Shown here piece after piece: positions 13,116-20,515 of a DNA stretch of 20,532 nt. Every line of letters begins with the position of its first letter. Within the stretch, counting starts at the first letter, position 1. The stretch is taken from contig CAZEFK010000134.1 of the NCBI GenBank assembly GCA_964511405.1, positions 1-20,532 on the forward strand. Direction: 5' to 3'. Below the pieces are notes generated by a model. That model was not told where the DNA came from and made no database searches. It saw only the letters and a program-made list of their open reading frames with translations. Position numbers and translations under genes: made by a program. The stretch is from CAZEFK01 sp964511405 (lineage in GTDB: Bacteria; Pseudomonadota; Alphaproteobacteria; Elsterales; Elsteraceae).

Positions 13116-14032
13116 CTGCCCTGGTAGGGGTGGGTGGCGATCCAATGGCGGGCGATGTCGACCCGGCGGGCGAACCACACGCCGGGCCGGCTCTGCGCAT
13201 GGTCGAGGAACCGGCACAGCGCCGCGAAGCGGCCGGGACGGCCGACCAGGCGGCAATGCAGCCCGATCGACATCATCTTGGGCTGGCCGCGCTCGCCTTC
13301 GGCATAGAGCACATCGAACGCGTCGCGCAAATATTCGAAGAAGCCGTCGCCGGCGGTGAATCCGGGGGCTACGCAGAACTTCATGTCGTTGTTGTCGAGG
13401 GTGTAGGGAATGACCAGATGCGGCTTGCCCGACACCGCGGTCCAGAACGGCAGGTCGTCGCCATAATAGTCCGAGTCGTACAGGAAGCCCCCCTCTTCGA
13501 CGACCAGCCGGCGCGTGTTGGGCGAATCGCGGCCGGTATACCAGCCGAGCGGGCGGCTGCCGGTCAGCCGCTGGATGGTCTCGATCGCGAGGCGAAGCTC
13601 GGCGCGCTCCTGGGCTTCGGGCATGGTCTGATAGTCGATCCAGCGCCAGCCGTGGCTCGCGACCTCGTGGCCGCCTTCGACCATGGCGGCAGCGGCATCG
13701 GGATGGCGGGCCAGGGCCATCGCCACGGCGTAGACGGTGATGGGCAGGCGGCGCTCCTGGAACAGCCGCATCAGGCGCCAGAAGCCGGCCCGGCTGCCAT
13801 ACTCGAAGACCGATTCGACGGACAGGTTGCGCTGTCCGATCAGCGGCTTGCCGCCCGGAACCTCGTGCAGATAGATCTCCGAGGCCGGATCGCCGTGCAG
13901 CACGTGCGATTCACCGCCTTCCTCGTAGTTCAGCACGATCTGGACGGCCAGCCGGGCACCGCCGGGCCAGCGCGGATCGGGCGGCGTGCGGCCATAGCCG
14001 ATCAGGTCGCGGGGGTAGGCGGGGTCGGGCAT
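13112..14032 (-). CDS. puuE: Allantoinase PuuE (polysaccharide-deacetylase fold)
   Basis: PuuE-type allantoinases hydrolyse allantoin to allantoate without the dinuclear metal centre of classical allantoinases. The 306-residue product fits the family in length and motifs: the opening YPRDLIGYGRTPPDPRWPGG, VLNYEEGGE, the NodB-like EVASHGWRWIDY around residues 123-134, WYTGRDSPNTRRLV, DSDYYGDDLPFW and SIGLHCRLVGRPGRFAAL. It is predicted to be cytoplasmic. The ATG at 14030-14032 has GAGGT upstream. No other purine-catabolism gene lies in the window, so substrate assignment rests on family resemblance; related NodB-fold amidohydrolases with other substrates exist. The MocR-type regulator converges on it and could control it. 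Confidence 0.87.
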   Translation of the reverse strand: MPDPAYPRDLIGYGRTPPDPRWPGGARLAVQIVLNYEEGGESHVLHGDPASEIYLHEVPGGKPLIGQRNLSVESVFEYGSRAGFWRLMRLFQERRLPITVYAVAMALARHPDAAAAMVEGGHEVASHGWRWIDYQTMPEAQERAELRLAIETIQRLTGSRPLGWYTGRDSPNTRRLVVEEGGFLYDSDYYGDDLPFWTAVSGKPHLVIPYTLDNNDMKFCVAPGFTAGDGFFEYLRDAFDVLYAEGERGQPKMMSIGLHCRLVGRPGRFAALCRFLDHAQSRPGVWFARRVDIARHWIATHPYQGS

Positions 14033-14100
14033 GGGTCACCTCGTCGGCTGTCGCTCCCGACCATCGCCGCCGATCCGGCGCCGCAAATCAAGGCTGCAAA

Positions 14101-14301
14101 TCAGGCGCGCCGTGCGGCGCGCCCCGGTGCCCCCACCCGCCCCCGCTGCCAGCGCAGCACGGCTGCCAGCAATTCGCTCTCCGCCGCGGTGATGGCATCG
14201 ACGGCGCCGTCGCTCGGCCGATCGCCCGGGCAATTGGCGACCAACTCGAGCGCCGACGCCCAGCGGCTCGCCGCATCCAAGATCTCGTCGCGAGGATCCA
14301 T
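14101..14301 (-). CDS. Small hypothetical protein upstream of puuE (66 aa)
   Basis: A 66-codon frame starts at ATG 14299-14301, with AGGGG about nine bases upstream, and ends 68 bases before puuE on the same strand. The product (MDPRDEILDAASRWASALEL..., then AVDAITAAESELLAAVLRWQ) is acidic and mostly helical with a basic tail (RGRVGAPGRAARRA). I do not recognise it. The two regular amphipathic helices and the start context support coding; short length and lack of a known family keep confidence moderate. Overlapping frames in this region are weaker. Confidence 0.5.
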   Translation of the reverse strand: MDPRDEILDAASRWASALELVANCPGDRPSDGAVDAITAAESELLAAVLRWQRGRVGAPGRAARRA

Positions 14302-14331
14302 GGCCCGGCCCCTATTGCGCATTGGGTTTTG

Positions 14332-14387
14332 CCGTTCCGAACGGTAACGGGCGGCAGGAATTCCCCAAGCCGGGCAAAAATTCCTGC
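14332..14387. promoter_or_regulatory. Two perfect dyads upstream of the small gene at 14101-14301
   Basis: CCGTTC-C-GAACGG (14332-14344) is a perfect 6-bp-arm palindrome. GCAGGAATT (14354-14362) is repeated in inverted form at 14379-14387 across a 16-base spacer. Both lie in the 208-bp gap between the small gene and the methyltransferase gene, 30-90 bp upstream of the small gene's start, where operators would sit. The symmetry is exact; binding is inferred. The second dyad could instead form an RNA hairpin after the methyltransferase gene. Confidence 0.4.
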
Positions 14388-14509
14388 TGGCGTCTTGGCG
14401 TCAACGAATGTACACGCGCGAATGCCCGCTCAGTGCTTGGCCGTCATAGCGTAACCTTCTGTCAAGGCCAGCAATAAGGCAGCGAGCACACCGGGCGCCA
14501 GCCGCCCGG

Positions 14510-15736
14510 TCAATCCGGCGGCAGGCGCATCATGACATGGCCGAAGGCGCGGAGCGTCGAAAGCACGGCGAACGCCATCTCGACCGCGTGCGCCGGCGGC
14601 CCGTTGAAGAAACTCGCCTGGCGCAGGATGTCGATGACCCGCCGCTGGCCGTCGGCCAACACCACCAGCAGCCCCGGATTTTTGGGCAGCGCAATGACCT
14701 GACGGCCGCGCACGAGCTCGAAGCGAAGGTCCTCGCCGGGCGCCTCGATCGGCCGGCTCACGAGACCCGGATGGCGGACCGGGACATAGTCCAGGAATGC
14801 CTCGCGCGTCCAGGGCAGCCGGTAGTCTTCGGCCGGCCGCTCGGCGCGGCAGACATTGAAGACATGGGTGCGCACGCTGGACAGCAGAACGTCGATGACG
14901 TGCCATCGCACCGGCTCGGGCAGCGCCTCCAGGCGCGTGCGCAGCGGGTGCCCGGGCGCCAGATGCCCCTCCGGCGCATACTCGAAGGGCTGATCCCACC
15001 CCATGAAGGCGAGGCCGGCGCGGGCGACCAGGTCCAGCACCTCCGCCACCCCGTAGGCGCGGTCGCAGGGGTGGAGGAACAGGTCGACCAGTTCGGCCGG
15101 ATCGTAAGCCTCGGCCTGCGGGAAGGCATGGCGCAGGCCGTGGGTCGGCGGCATGGCGGCGAGGGCGGCCCGCGCAACGTCGACATCGGCGTCACCGGTG
15201 CCCAGCCCCATGAGCCGGAACGCCTCCTGCACCGGATAGATCGGCTGCCGGCCGCTGCGGCCATAGAGCATCAGGTGCATGACGCCATCGTCCGCCAGCA
15301 CCGAGGCCAGCGCCGCCAGCCCGGCGTTGGGATCGGACAGGTGGTGCAGGACGCCGGTGCACAGGATCAGGTCGAAGCGCTCGCCGAGGGCGGCCGCATC
15401 CAGCAGCGACACCTGGCGCAGATCGAGATTGCCCAGGCCGTGCGCCTCTTTGAGGCGCCGGCTGTGTGCCAGGCTGGCCTCCGAGATGTCGATGCCCAGC
15501 ACGCGGCAGGTCGGGTTGTGCTGCGCGCAGCTCGCCGCCTGAACCGTGCCGCAGCCCGCCACCAGCACCGACAAGGTCCGGTAGTCGGCCCGTCGCGGCC
15601 AATAGGCGGCGCCGAACACGGACGGGTCGCCGAGCAGCACCTGGCCGTCGGTCAGCGCCTCGACCGGCGGCGGATAGCTCCAGCGCTCATATTGCCGGCG
15701 GACGGCATCGGCGGTATCGGTCGAGGGGGTGGTCAT
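14510..15736 (-). CDS. Class I SAM-dependent methyltransferase with C-terminal extension
   Basis: The 408-residue protein has a Rossmann methyltransferase domain in its first half: SAM motif I VLVAGCGTVQA (residues 58-68), the acidic LGIDISEASLAHSRR with Asp83, and FDLILCTGVLHHLSDP before the fourth strand. Before it lies RQYERWSYPPP, typical of a group of large bacterial methyltransferases. The C-terminal half (about residues 180-408) is helical, with no domain I can name; it may bind the acceptor. The acceptor is unknown. It follows the DUF707 gene by about ten bases, so the pair may modify a glycan or surface molecule. ATG 15736 is used; the codon before it is GTG and could also serve. Confidence 0.85.
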   Translation of the reverse strand: MTTPSTDTADAVRRQYERWSYPPPVEALTDGQVLLGDPSVFGAAYWPRRADYRTLSVLVAGCGTVQAASCAQHNPTCRVLGIDISEASLAHSRRLKEAHGLGNLDLRQVSLLDAAALGERFDLILCTGVLHHLSDPNAGLAALASVLADDGVMHLMLYGRSGRQPIYPVQEAFRLMGLGTGDADVDVARAALAAMPPTHGLRHAFPQAEAYDPAELVDLFLHPCDRAYGVAEVLDLVARAGLAFMGWDQPFEYAPEGHLAPGHPLRTRLEALPEPVRWHVIDVLLSSVRTHVFNVCRAERPAEDYRLPWTREAFLDYVPVRHPGLVSRPIEAPGEDLRFELVRGRQVIALPKNPGLLVVLADGQRRVIDILRQASFFNGPPAHAVEMAFAVLSTLRAFGHVMMRLPPD

Positions 15737-15746
15737 CACCGGTTGC

Positions 15747-16532
15747 TCACGATGGGGGCGTACGATCCCCGGGCGCGCCGGTCACCGCGACCGGCTGGCG
15801 CAGGATGCCGCCGAGCATCCGGGGCGGCGGGATCCCGGGCTCGCCATGGCGCCCGAGCATGCGCGTCAGCTCCGCCATCGGCGGCTTGCCGTCGATCAGC
15901 TCATAGGCGTCGCCGCCCCCGACCGGGCGGGTGTGCCGCACCTGCACGGCATCGATGATCGCCATCCGGTGCGGCGGCAGCCCGAGCATGTGCGCCCATA
16001 CGACGTCGAGCCCCCAGCAGGAGCCGCTGTCGTGGAACGAGTCCAGGCATTGGGCGAGTGCGGCCTGCGAGAATACCGGCACCATGCATTCGACGAAATC
16101 GACATAGCGCAGCAGGAACCGGTCGTCGGCCAGGGTGATCGCATGCCCGGCGAACGAGTCGGCCGTCAGCGCCGGTTGGGCCAGGGCCAGATCGAAGGCT
16201 TGGGCCAGGTCGAACAGGTCGTTGACGTCCTGCCAGCGGGTCTGGATGTCGTCGTCGGGCAGCCAGATCCGCTCGTAGTGCCGCAGGAACTCGAACTCCC
16301 GGTACAAGCGCCGGATCGCCTCGTACTTCATGCCCTTGTTGCGGACCACGATCTCTTCGTCCCGGCGCGGCCAGGCCGGCTGGTCGCCGTAATAGGTCAC
16401 GGCCAGGTCCCAGTTGCGCTCGCCCCGTTCCATCGTGCGGTCCCAGCCGGGATGCAGGGCGCCGTCGCCGGCGGCCACCAGCACCAAGTTGCGCCGCGCC
16501 GGGCGACCCGGCCGGAAATAGGCAAGCTCCAT
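15747..16532 (-). CDS. DUF707 family glycosyltransferase-like protein
   Basis: The 261-residue protein follows the DUF707 pattern: RNLVLVAAGDGALHPGW near the N-terminus, WDLAVTYYGDQ, RNKGMKYEAIRRLYREFEFL, the acidic IWLPDDDIQ with Asp93-Asp95, LALAQPALTADSFAGH, VDFVECMVPVFS, SGSCWGLDVVW and IIDAVQVRHTRPVGGG. The DDD cluster recalls the metal-binding motif of GT-A glycosyltransferases, and the family is annotated as putative glycosyltransferases in bacteria and plants. Donor and acceptor are unknown, and no secretion signal is seen. The ATG at 16530-16532 has GGGAG about 11 bases upstream. It is the first gene of a two-gene unit with the methyltransferase. Confidence 0.85.
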   Translation of the reverse strand: MELAYFRPGRPARRNLVLVAAGDGALHPGWDRTMERGERNWDLAVTYYGDQPAWPRRDEEIVVRNKGMKYEAIRRLYREFEFLRHYERIWLPDDDIQTRWQDVNDLFDLAQAFDLALAQPALTADSFAGHAITLADDRFLLRYVDFVECMVPVFSQAALAQCLDSFHDSGSCWGLDVVWAHMLGLPPHRMAIIDAVQVRHTRPVGGGDAYELIDGKPPMAELTRMLGRHGEPGIPPPRMLGGILRQPVAVTGAPGDRTPPS

Positions 16533-16548
16533 GGTCGCGCATCTCCCT

Positions 16549-16577
16549 CGCCCCCGGGTCCCCCGCCCCCGGGTCCC
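16549..16577. repeat. Short direct repeat, 15-bp period
   Basis: The string CGCCCCCGGGTCCC occurs twice at a 15-base step (from 16549 and 16564), followed by a degenerate third start (CACCCCCG). It lies upstream of the DUF707 gene in the 169-bp gap shared with the divergent DUF2066 gene. It may be simple sequence slippage. Confidence 0.6.
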
Positions 16578-16701
16578 TCACCCCCGTGATGCCATGCCGC
16601 CGGCCCTGCTGGCAAACTGGGCCCTCGGCATTTTTCGCTCCCAAAGGCCGGCGTCGTGCCGCACCATGTCCCAGTGAAAGCTCGTTTGATGGAGATATGG
16701 C

Positions 16702-17511
16702 ATGCGCAAACGGCGGGCGATGGCGCGGTTGCTCCTGGGGTTGGCCGGTGCCGCCATGGTCGCCGGCCTCGCGCGGGCCGAGGATGCCGGCTCGCTGTAC
16801 CAGGCCATGGCGATCGTCACGGGCACCGACATGCGCAGCCGCCCGGCCGGCTTCGCGCACTGCCTGCGCGAGGTCCTGGCCAAGGTCTCCGGCGAGCCCC
16901 GCCTGCTCCAGGATCCGCGCGTCGCCGAACTCGCCGCCCGGGCGGACGGCTTCGTCCGGGCCTTCGACTATGTCGACCTGATGGCCAAGTACAAGAAGAA
17001 GGACGACCAGGGCAGCTATGACCGGCCCCATGCCTTGACCGTGCAGTTCGATCCGGCGCGGATCGACGTGGCGCTCGGCGAGCTGGGCGAGCGGCCGTGG
17101 CGCGGGTCGCGGCCGATCGTGGTACCGGTGCTGTCGATGCGCGGGCCGAAGACCGCCTACCTGCTCAGCGCCGACGATCCGGCGCTGTCCGACCAGCGCG
17201 GGTCGTTCGCCGACCGCGCCGAGGAGGTCGGCATGACCGCCCGGCTGCCCACGCTGGCGGAGCTCGCCGCCTGGGGCGCCGTCCCAGGCCAGACCCCGCC
17301 CCTGCCACCGGCTGCCGGCCCGGACGACGCCGTCGTCGCCGGCGCGATCGCGTTCCAAGAGACCCCGCCGGGCTGGACCGGCTCGTGGCGGATGCGCTGG
17401 CGCGGCGCCGACTACCGCTGGGGCGTCAGCGGCGTGAACTATGACGCAGCGTTCCGCAGCATCGTCGACGGTGTGGTCCGGGTGGCATCCGGCCATGGCA
17501 CCCCGGATTGA
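16702..17511 (+). CDS. DUF2066 family exported protein
   Basis: A 269-residue protein starts with a signal peptide (MRKRRAMARLLLGLAGAAMV, cleavage after AGLARA near residue 26). The mature part matches DUF2066: LYQAMAIVTGTDMRSRPAGF, CLREVLAKVSGEPRLLQDPR, VRAFDYVDLMAKYKKKDD, ALTVQFDPARIDVALGELG, then a loop and SRPIVVPVLSMRG. Function is unknown; location is probably periplasmic. The ATG at 16702 has GGAG seven bases upstream. The stop codon (TGA at 17509-17511) lies inside the first unit of a tandem repeat array that continues downstream. The gene is divergent from the DUF707 gene. Confidence 0.82.
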   Translation: MRKRRAMARLLLGLAGAAMVAGLARAEDAGSLYQAMAIVTGTDMRSRPAGFAHCLREVLAKVSGEPRLLQDPRVAELAARADGFVRAFDYVDLMAKYKKKDDQGSYDRPHALTVQFDPARIDVALGELGERPWRGSRPIVVPVLSMRGPKTAYLLSADDPALSDQRGSFADRAEEVGMTARLPTLAELAAWGAVPGQTPPLPPAAGPDDAVVAGAIAFQETPPGWTGSWRMRWRGADYRWGVSGVNYDAAFRSIVDGVVRVASGHGTPD

Positions 17512-17586
17512 CCGTCCGACCCGGGCGGATTGACCATCCGACCCGGGCGGATTAACTATCCGACCCGGGCGGATCAGCTATCCGAC
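17499..17586. repeat. Tandem array of four 22-bp units with a conserved mini-hairpin
   Basis: Units run 17499-17520, 17521-17542, 17543-17564 and 17565-17586. Units 2 to 4 start with CCGGGCGGAT and end with ATCCGAC; the 5 bases between vary (TGACC, TAACT, CAGCT). CGGAT and ATCCG can pair, so each is a 5-bp stem with a variable loop. Unit 1 is a degenerate version that includes the last codons and stop of the DUF2066 gene. CCCGGG between hairpins is itself palindromic. The stem is conserved while loops drift, which suggests selection on structure or repeated unequal copying. Confidence 0.85.
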
Positions 17587-17635
17587 CCGACGCGCGCATA
17601 ACCGAAGGCCGTCGCGCCGCTCGTTGAGGAAGCCC

Positions 17636-18043
17636 ATGGCCACGCAGCGCTACCGCGGCAGCTGCCACTGCGGCGCCGTTCGCTATGAGGTCGATGTCGA
17701 CCTCGCCGCCGGCACCGGCCGATGTAACTGCTCTTACTGCGCCAAAACCCGCTATTGGGGCGCGGTCGTCAAGCCGGAAGCGTTCCGCTTGATCGCCGGC
17801 GAGGCGGTGCTGTCGGACTACCAGTTCGGCAGCCGGGTGATGCACCACCCGTTCTGCCGCCAATGCGGTGTCAGCGCCTTCGGCCATGGCGTCATCGAGG
17901 CGCTCGGAGGCCCGGTCTACTCGGTCAACGTCGCCTGCCTGGACGACATCGAGCCCGCTGTGCTGGCCGCCCTGCCCGTCCGCCACATGAATGGCCGCGA
18001 CAACGACTGGTTCTCGCCGCCGGCGGTGTCGGGATATCTGTAG
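17636..18043 (+). CDS. GFA / CENP-V family zinc-binding protein
   Basis: This 135-residue protein has the glutathione-dependent formaldehyde-activating (GFA, CENP-V) fold signature: GSCHCGAVRYEV with Cys10 and Cys12, RCNCSYCAKTRYWGA with Cys30, Cys32 and Cys35, and FCRQCGVSAFG with Cys74 and Cys77. These cysteines bind two zinc ions in the founding member. That enzyme speeds formation of S-hydroxymethylglutathione, but most relatives have no proven activity, so a formaldehyde role is only one possibility. The ATG at 17636 is chosen because GAGGAAG precedes it directly; an in-frame TTG at 17624 would place that site inside the gene. The protein is cytoplasmic. Confidence 0.9.
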   Translation: MATQRYRGSCHCGAVRYEVDVDLAAGTGRCNCSYCAKTRYWGAVVKPEAFRLIAGEAVLSDYQFGSRVMHHPFCRQCGVSAFGHGVIEALGGPVYSVNVACLDDIEPAVLAALPVRHMNGRDNDWFSPPAVSGYL

Positions 18044-18131
18044 GGTCGCTTGGCGGCTACGCCATCTGGCGGGCGCCGCACCTGCCCGCTTGGGGTAAAA
18101 CTAAAGGCGTTTTCCTGCGGGCGCAGCCGCC

Positions 18132-20474
18132 GTGACGCTCACTGGCCGTCTTGTCATCCTGATTGCCCTGACGCTGTTGCCGGCGTTTGCGATCGAGGCG
18201 TACAGCGAATATGCAACCTGGCGGACGCGCCAGGCCGACGTGCGGCAGGAGGCGCGGCGCCAGGCGCTGCAGGCCGCGGCCGATCTGGACCGCATTGCCG
18301 AGGGCGTCCGCAACGTGCTCGAGGCCGTGGCCGCGGTGCCGGCGGTGCGCAGCTTCCAAACCGACGAGTGCGCGCCTTATCTGGAGCAGGTCCACCAACG
18401 CTTCCAACATCTGGCGTCTCTGCTGGCGATCGGCCTCGACGGCCGACTGCGTTGCCAGTCCCAGGCGTCGACGGCCGACCTGCGCTTTGACGAACGGCCA
18501 TCATTTCAGGCTGCCGCGGGGGGGCAGCCATTCGTCGTCGGCACCTATCTCCGTGGCCGGGTGACCGGCCGGGCGATTTTGCCCTTCGCCGTCCCGGTCC
18601 GGGACACAACGGGCCAGGTGGTCGGCGTGGTCGGTGCGGGTCTCGACCTCGGCTGGCTGGCGGCCCGGATGCACGAGCGCCCGATGCCCGCGGGGGGCGT
18701 GCTGACGGTCGCCGACCGCGACGGCGTCATCGTTGCCCGGACGCAGCCGGACGCCGGCGCCATCGGGAGCCGCCTGGCCGCACCGTTCCTGGATCGGCTC
18801 CATGCGTCGGCGCCAGGCCTGTTCGAGATGCGCAGCCCGGCCGGCGAGCGCTGGATCTATGCCGACGTGCCGGCCGAAGCGCCACCCTTGGGCCTGTATG
18901 TCAGCGTCGGGATCTCGGACCGCGTGGCGTTCGCAGCGGTCAACCGCTCGGCCGTGCGCTCGGTCGCGCTGCTGGCGGCCGGCGTGCTGCTGGCGCTGCT
19001 GGCGGCGTGGCAGGCCGGCCGCTATTTCATCCGCCGGCCGTTCCGGCTGCTCCTGGCGGCCGTGCAGGCCGGCAGCCGCGGCGACTATGCGGCCCGCGTG
19101 GTGGCGCCGGCTGGCGCCGGCGAGTTCGCCGTGCTGGGCCGGGCCTACAACGACATGGTGCGCCTGGTGGCCGAGCGCGCCGCCGAGCGCGACCGCGTCC
19201 TCGACGAGCTGCGGCAGCGCGACGACCGCCTAGGCGAGCTCAACCGCACCCTGGAGCACCGGGTCGAGACCGCGGTCGCCGCTCATGCCCAGGCCGAAGC
19301 GGCGCTGCACCAAGCCCAGAAGATGGAAGCGGTGGGCCAGCTCACCGGCGGCGTCGCCCACGATTTCAACAACCTGCTGACCGGCATCATCGGCAACCTG
19401 GAACTCCTGGAGCGGCGCACGCCGCCCGAAGGCCGGCGCTATCTGGAGGGTGCCCTGCGTGCTGCCGACCGCGGCGCACGGCTGACCGGCCAATTGTTGG
19501 CCTTCGCCCGCCGGCAGCAGCTGGACATCCGCGTCGTCGATCTCAATGCCGTGGTCATGGCCATGGACGACCTGCTGCGCCGGACGCTGGGCGGGCTGGT
19601 CCGCATCGAGCTGGCGCTCGATCCGGCGCTGTGGCCGGCGCTCGCCGATCCGACCCAGGTCGAGCTCGTCCTGTTGAACCTGGCGATCAATGCGCGCGAC
19701 GCCATGCCCGACGGCGGCGTCCTCACCGTCGCCACCGCCAACCGGACCCTCAGCCATCGGCCCGGCGACCATGGCCCGGCATCGGGCGACTACGCCGCGC
19801 TGACCGTTCGCGACACCGGCACGGGCATGACCCCCGAGGTGCGTGCCCGTGCCTTCGAGCCGTTCTTCACCACCAAGGAGGTCGGCCGCGGCTCCGGCCT
19901 CGGCCTGCCCCAGGTGCTGGGCGTGGTGACACAGCTCGGCGGGGGTCTCGATCTCGAGAGTGCGCCCGGCACCGGCACCGCCATCACGGTCTACCTGGCC
20001 CGCGCTCCCACCCCGGCCGCATCGGTCGGGGAGCCGCCGCCGGCCGCCCTGGCCCCGGACATCGCCGGCACCCGCGTCCTGCTGGTCGACGACGATCCCG
20101 ACGTGCGCAACACCACCTTGGCCATGCTGCAGGAGCTCGGCTGCCAGGTCACGACCGCCGACAGCGGCGTCGCAGCGCTGCATCTGCTCGACTCGCGGAC
20201 GGCCTCCCGTCTGACCCTGGACATCGCCCTGATCGACTTCGCGATGCCGGGCATGAGTGGCGCCGATACCGCGGCGTGGATCGCCGAGCGCTGGCCGCAA
20301 CTGCCTGTGCTGATCATGACCGGCTATGCCGACGACGGCCTGCCGGGCGTCGATCCGCGACGCCGGCCGATGCTGCGCAAGCCCTTCCGCGCCGCCGACC
20401 TGACCGCGGCGATCCGCGCGGCCCTGGCGGGCGGGCCGGCCGTGGCCCGGCACTCCGAGCCCCACTCCCTATGA
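18132..20474 (+). CDS. Hybrid sensor histidine kinase with periplasmic sensor and C-terminal receiver
   Basis: The 780-residue protein has an N-terminal membrane helix (residues 5-24), a periplasmic Cache-like sensor (about 25-275, including DERPSFQAAAGGQPFVVGTY and ILPFAVPVRDTTGQVVGVV), a second membrane helix (278-293), a HAMP-like region and coiled coil, then the kinase core. The H-box is QLTGGVAHDFNNLLTGIIGN with His410, the N-box NLAINARDAM (Asn520), G1 DTGTGM, F FEPFFTT and G2 GRGSGLGLP. A receiver follows (LLVDDDPDV, phospho-acceptor Asp702 in IDFAMPGMSG, Lys750). Both His and Asp sites are intact. No output regulator is beside it. The GTG at 18132 lies just ahead of the first helix and has no clear ribosome binding site. 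The ligand is unknown. Confidence 0.92.
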   Translation: MTLTGRLVILIALTLLPAFAIEAYSEYATWRTRQADVRQEARRQALQAAADLDRIAEGVRNVLEAVAAVPAVRSFQTDECAPYLEQVHQRFQHLASLLAIGLDGRLRCQSQASTADLRFDERPSFQAAAGGQPFVVGTYLRGRVTGRAILPFAVPVRDTTGQVVGVVGAGLDLGWLAARMHERPMPAGGVLTVADRDGVIVARTQPDAGAIGSRLAAPFLDRLHASAPGLFEMRSPAGERWIYADVPAEAPPLGLYVSVGISDRVAFAAVNRSAVRSVALLAAGVLLALLAAWQAGRYFIRRPFRLLLAAVQAGSRGDYAARVVAPAGAGEFAVLGRAYNDMVRLVAERAAERDRVLDELRQRDDRLGELNRTLEHRVETAVAAHAQAEAALHQAQKMEAVGQLTGGVAHDFNNLLTGIIGNLELLERRTPPEGRRYLEGALRAADRGARLTGQLLAFARRQQLDIRVVDLNAVVMAMDDLLRRTLGGLVRIELALDPALWPALADPTQVELVLLNLAINARDAMPDGGVLTVATANRTLSHRPGDHGPASGDYAALTVRDTGTGMTPEVRARAFEPFFTTKEVGRGSGLGLPQVLGVVTQLGGGLDLESAPGTGTAITVYLARAPTPAASVGEPPPAALAPDIAGTRVLLVDDDPDVRNTTLAMLQELGCQVTTADSGVAALHLLDSRTASRLTLDIALIDFAMPGMSGADTAAWIAERWPQLPVLIMTGYADDGLPGVDPRRRPMLRKPFRAADLTAAIRAALAGGPAVARHSEPHSL

Positions 20475-20478
20475 CTCA

Positions 20479-20515
20479 GAGGGTGTGAAGGGATGCCGGC
20501 ATGGTCTGCGCCGGC
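20479..20515. repeat. Palindromic repeat, copy 2 (one arm truncated)
   Basis: The left 22-base arm, the 9-base loop ATGGTCTGC and the first six bases of the right arm (GCCGGC) match copy 1 at 9196-9248. The left arm differs from copy 1 by one base, and in this copy it equals the exact complement of copy 1's right arm. After 20515 the sequence diverges, so the second arm is lost or replaced. It begins four bases after the stop codon of the sensor kinase gene. Confidence 0.8.

Noticed and set aside
11679..13256. 525-codon minus-strand frame opposite the MocR-type gene
   Set aside because: The MocR-type gene has clear GntR and PLP motifs. The reverse frame also runs into the puuE gene and has no recognisable domain.
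14430..14999. Minus-strand frame overlapping the methyltransferase 3' end, with a hydrophobic C-terminal stretch
   Set aside because: Most of it is a shifted frame of the methyltransferase gene, and the hydrophobic tail is too short and isolated to support a separate gene.
15901..17496. 531-codon minus-strand frame across the DUF707 and DUF2066 genes
   Set aside because: It crosses a divergent intergenic region and two well-supported genes in other frames; its sequence is Arg/Gly/Ala shadow.
19230..20465. 411-codon minus-strand frame opposite the kinase core
   Set aside because: It mirrors the histidine kinase and receiver domains and has no motif of its own.
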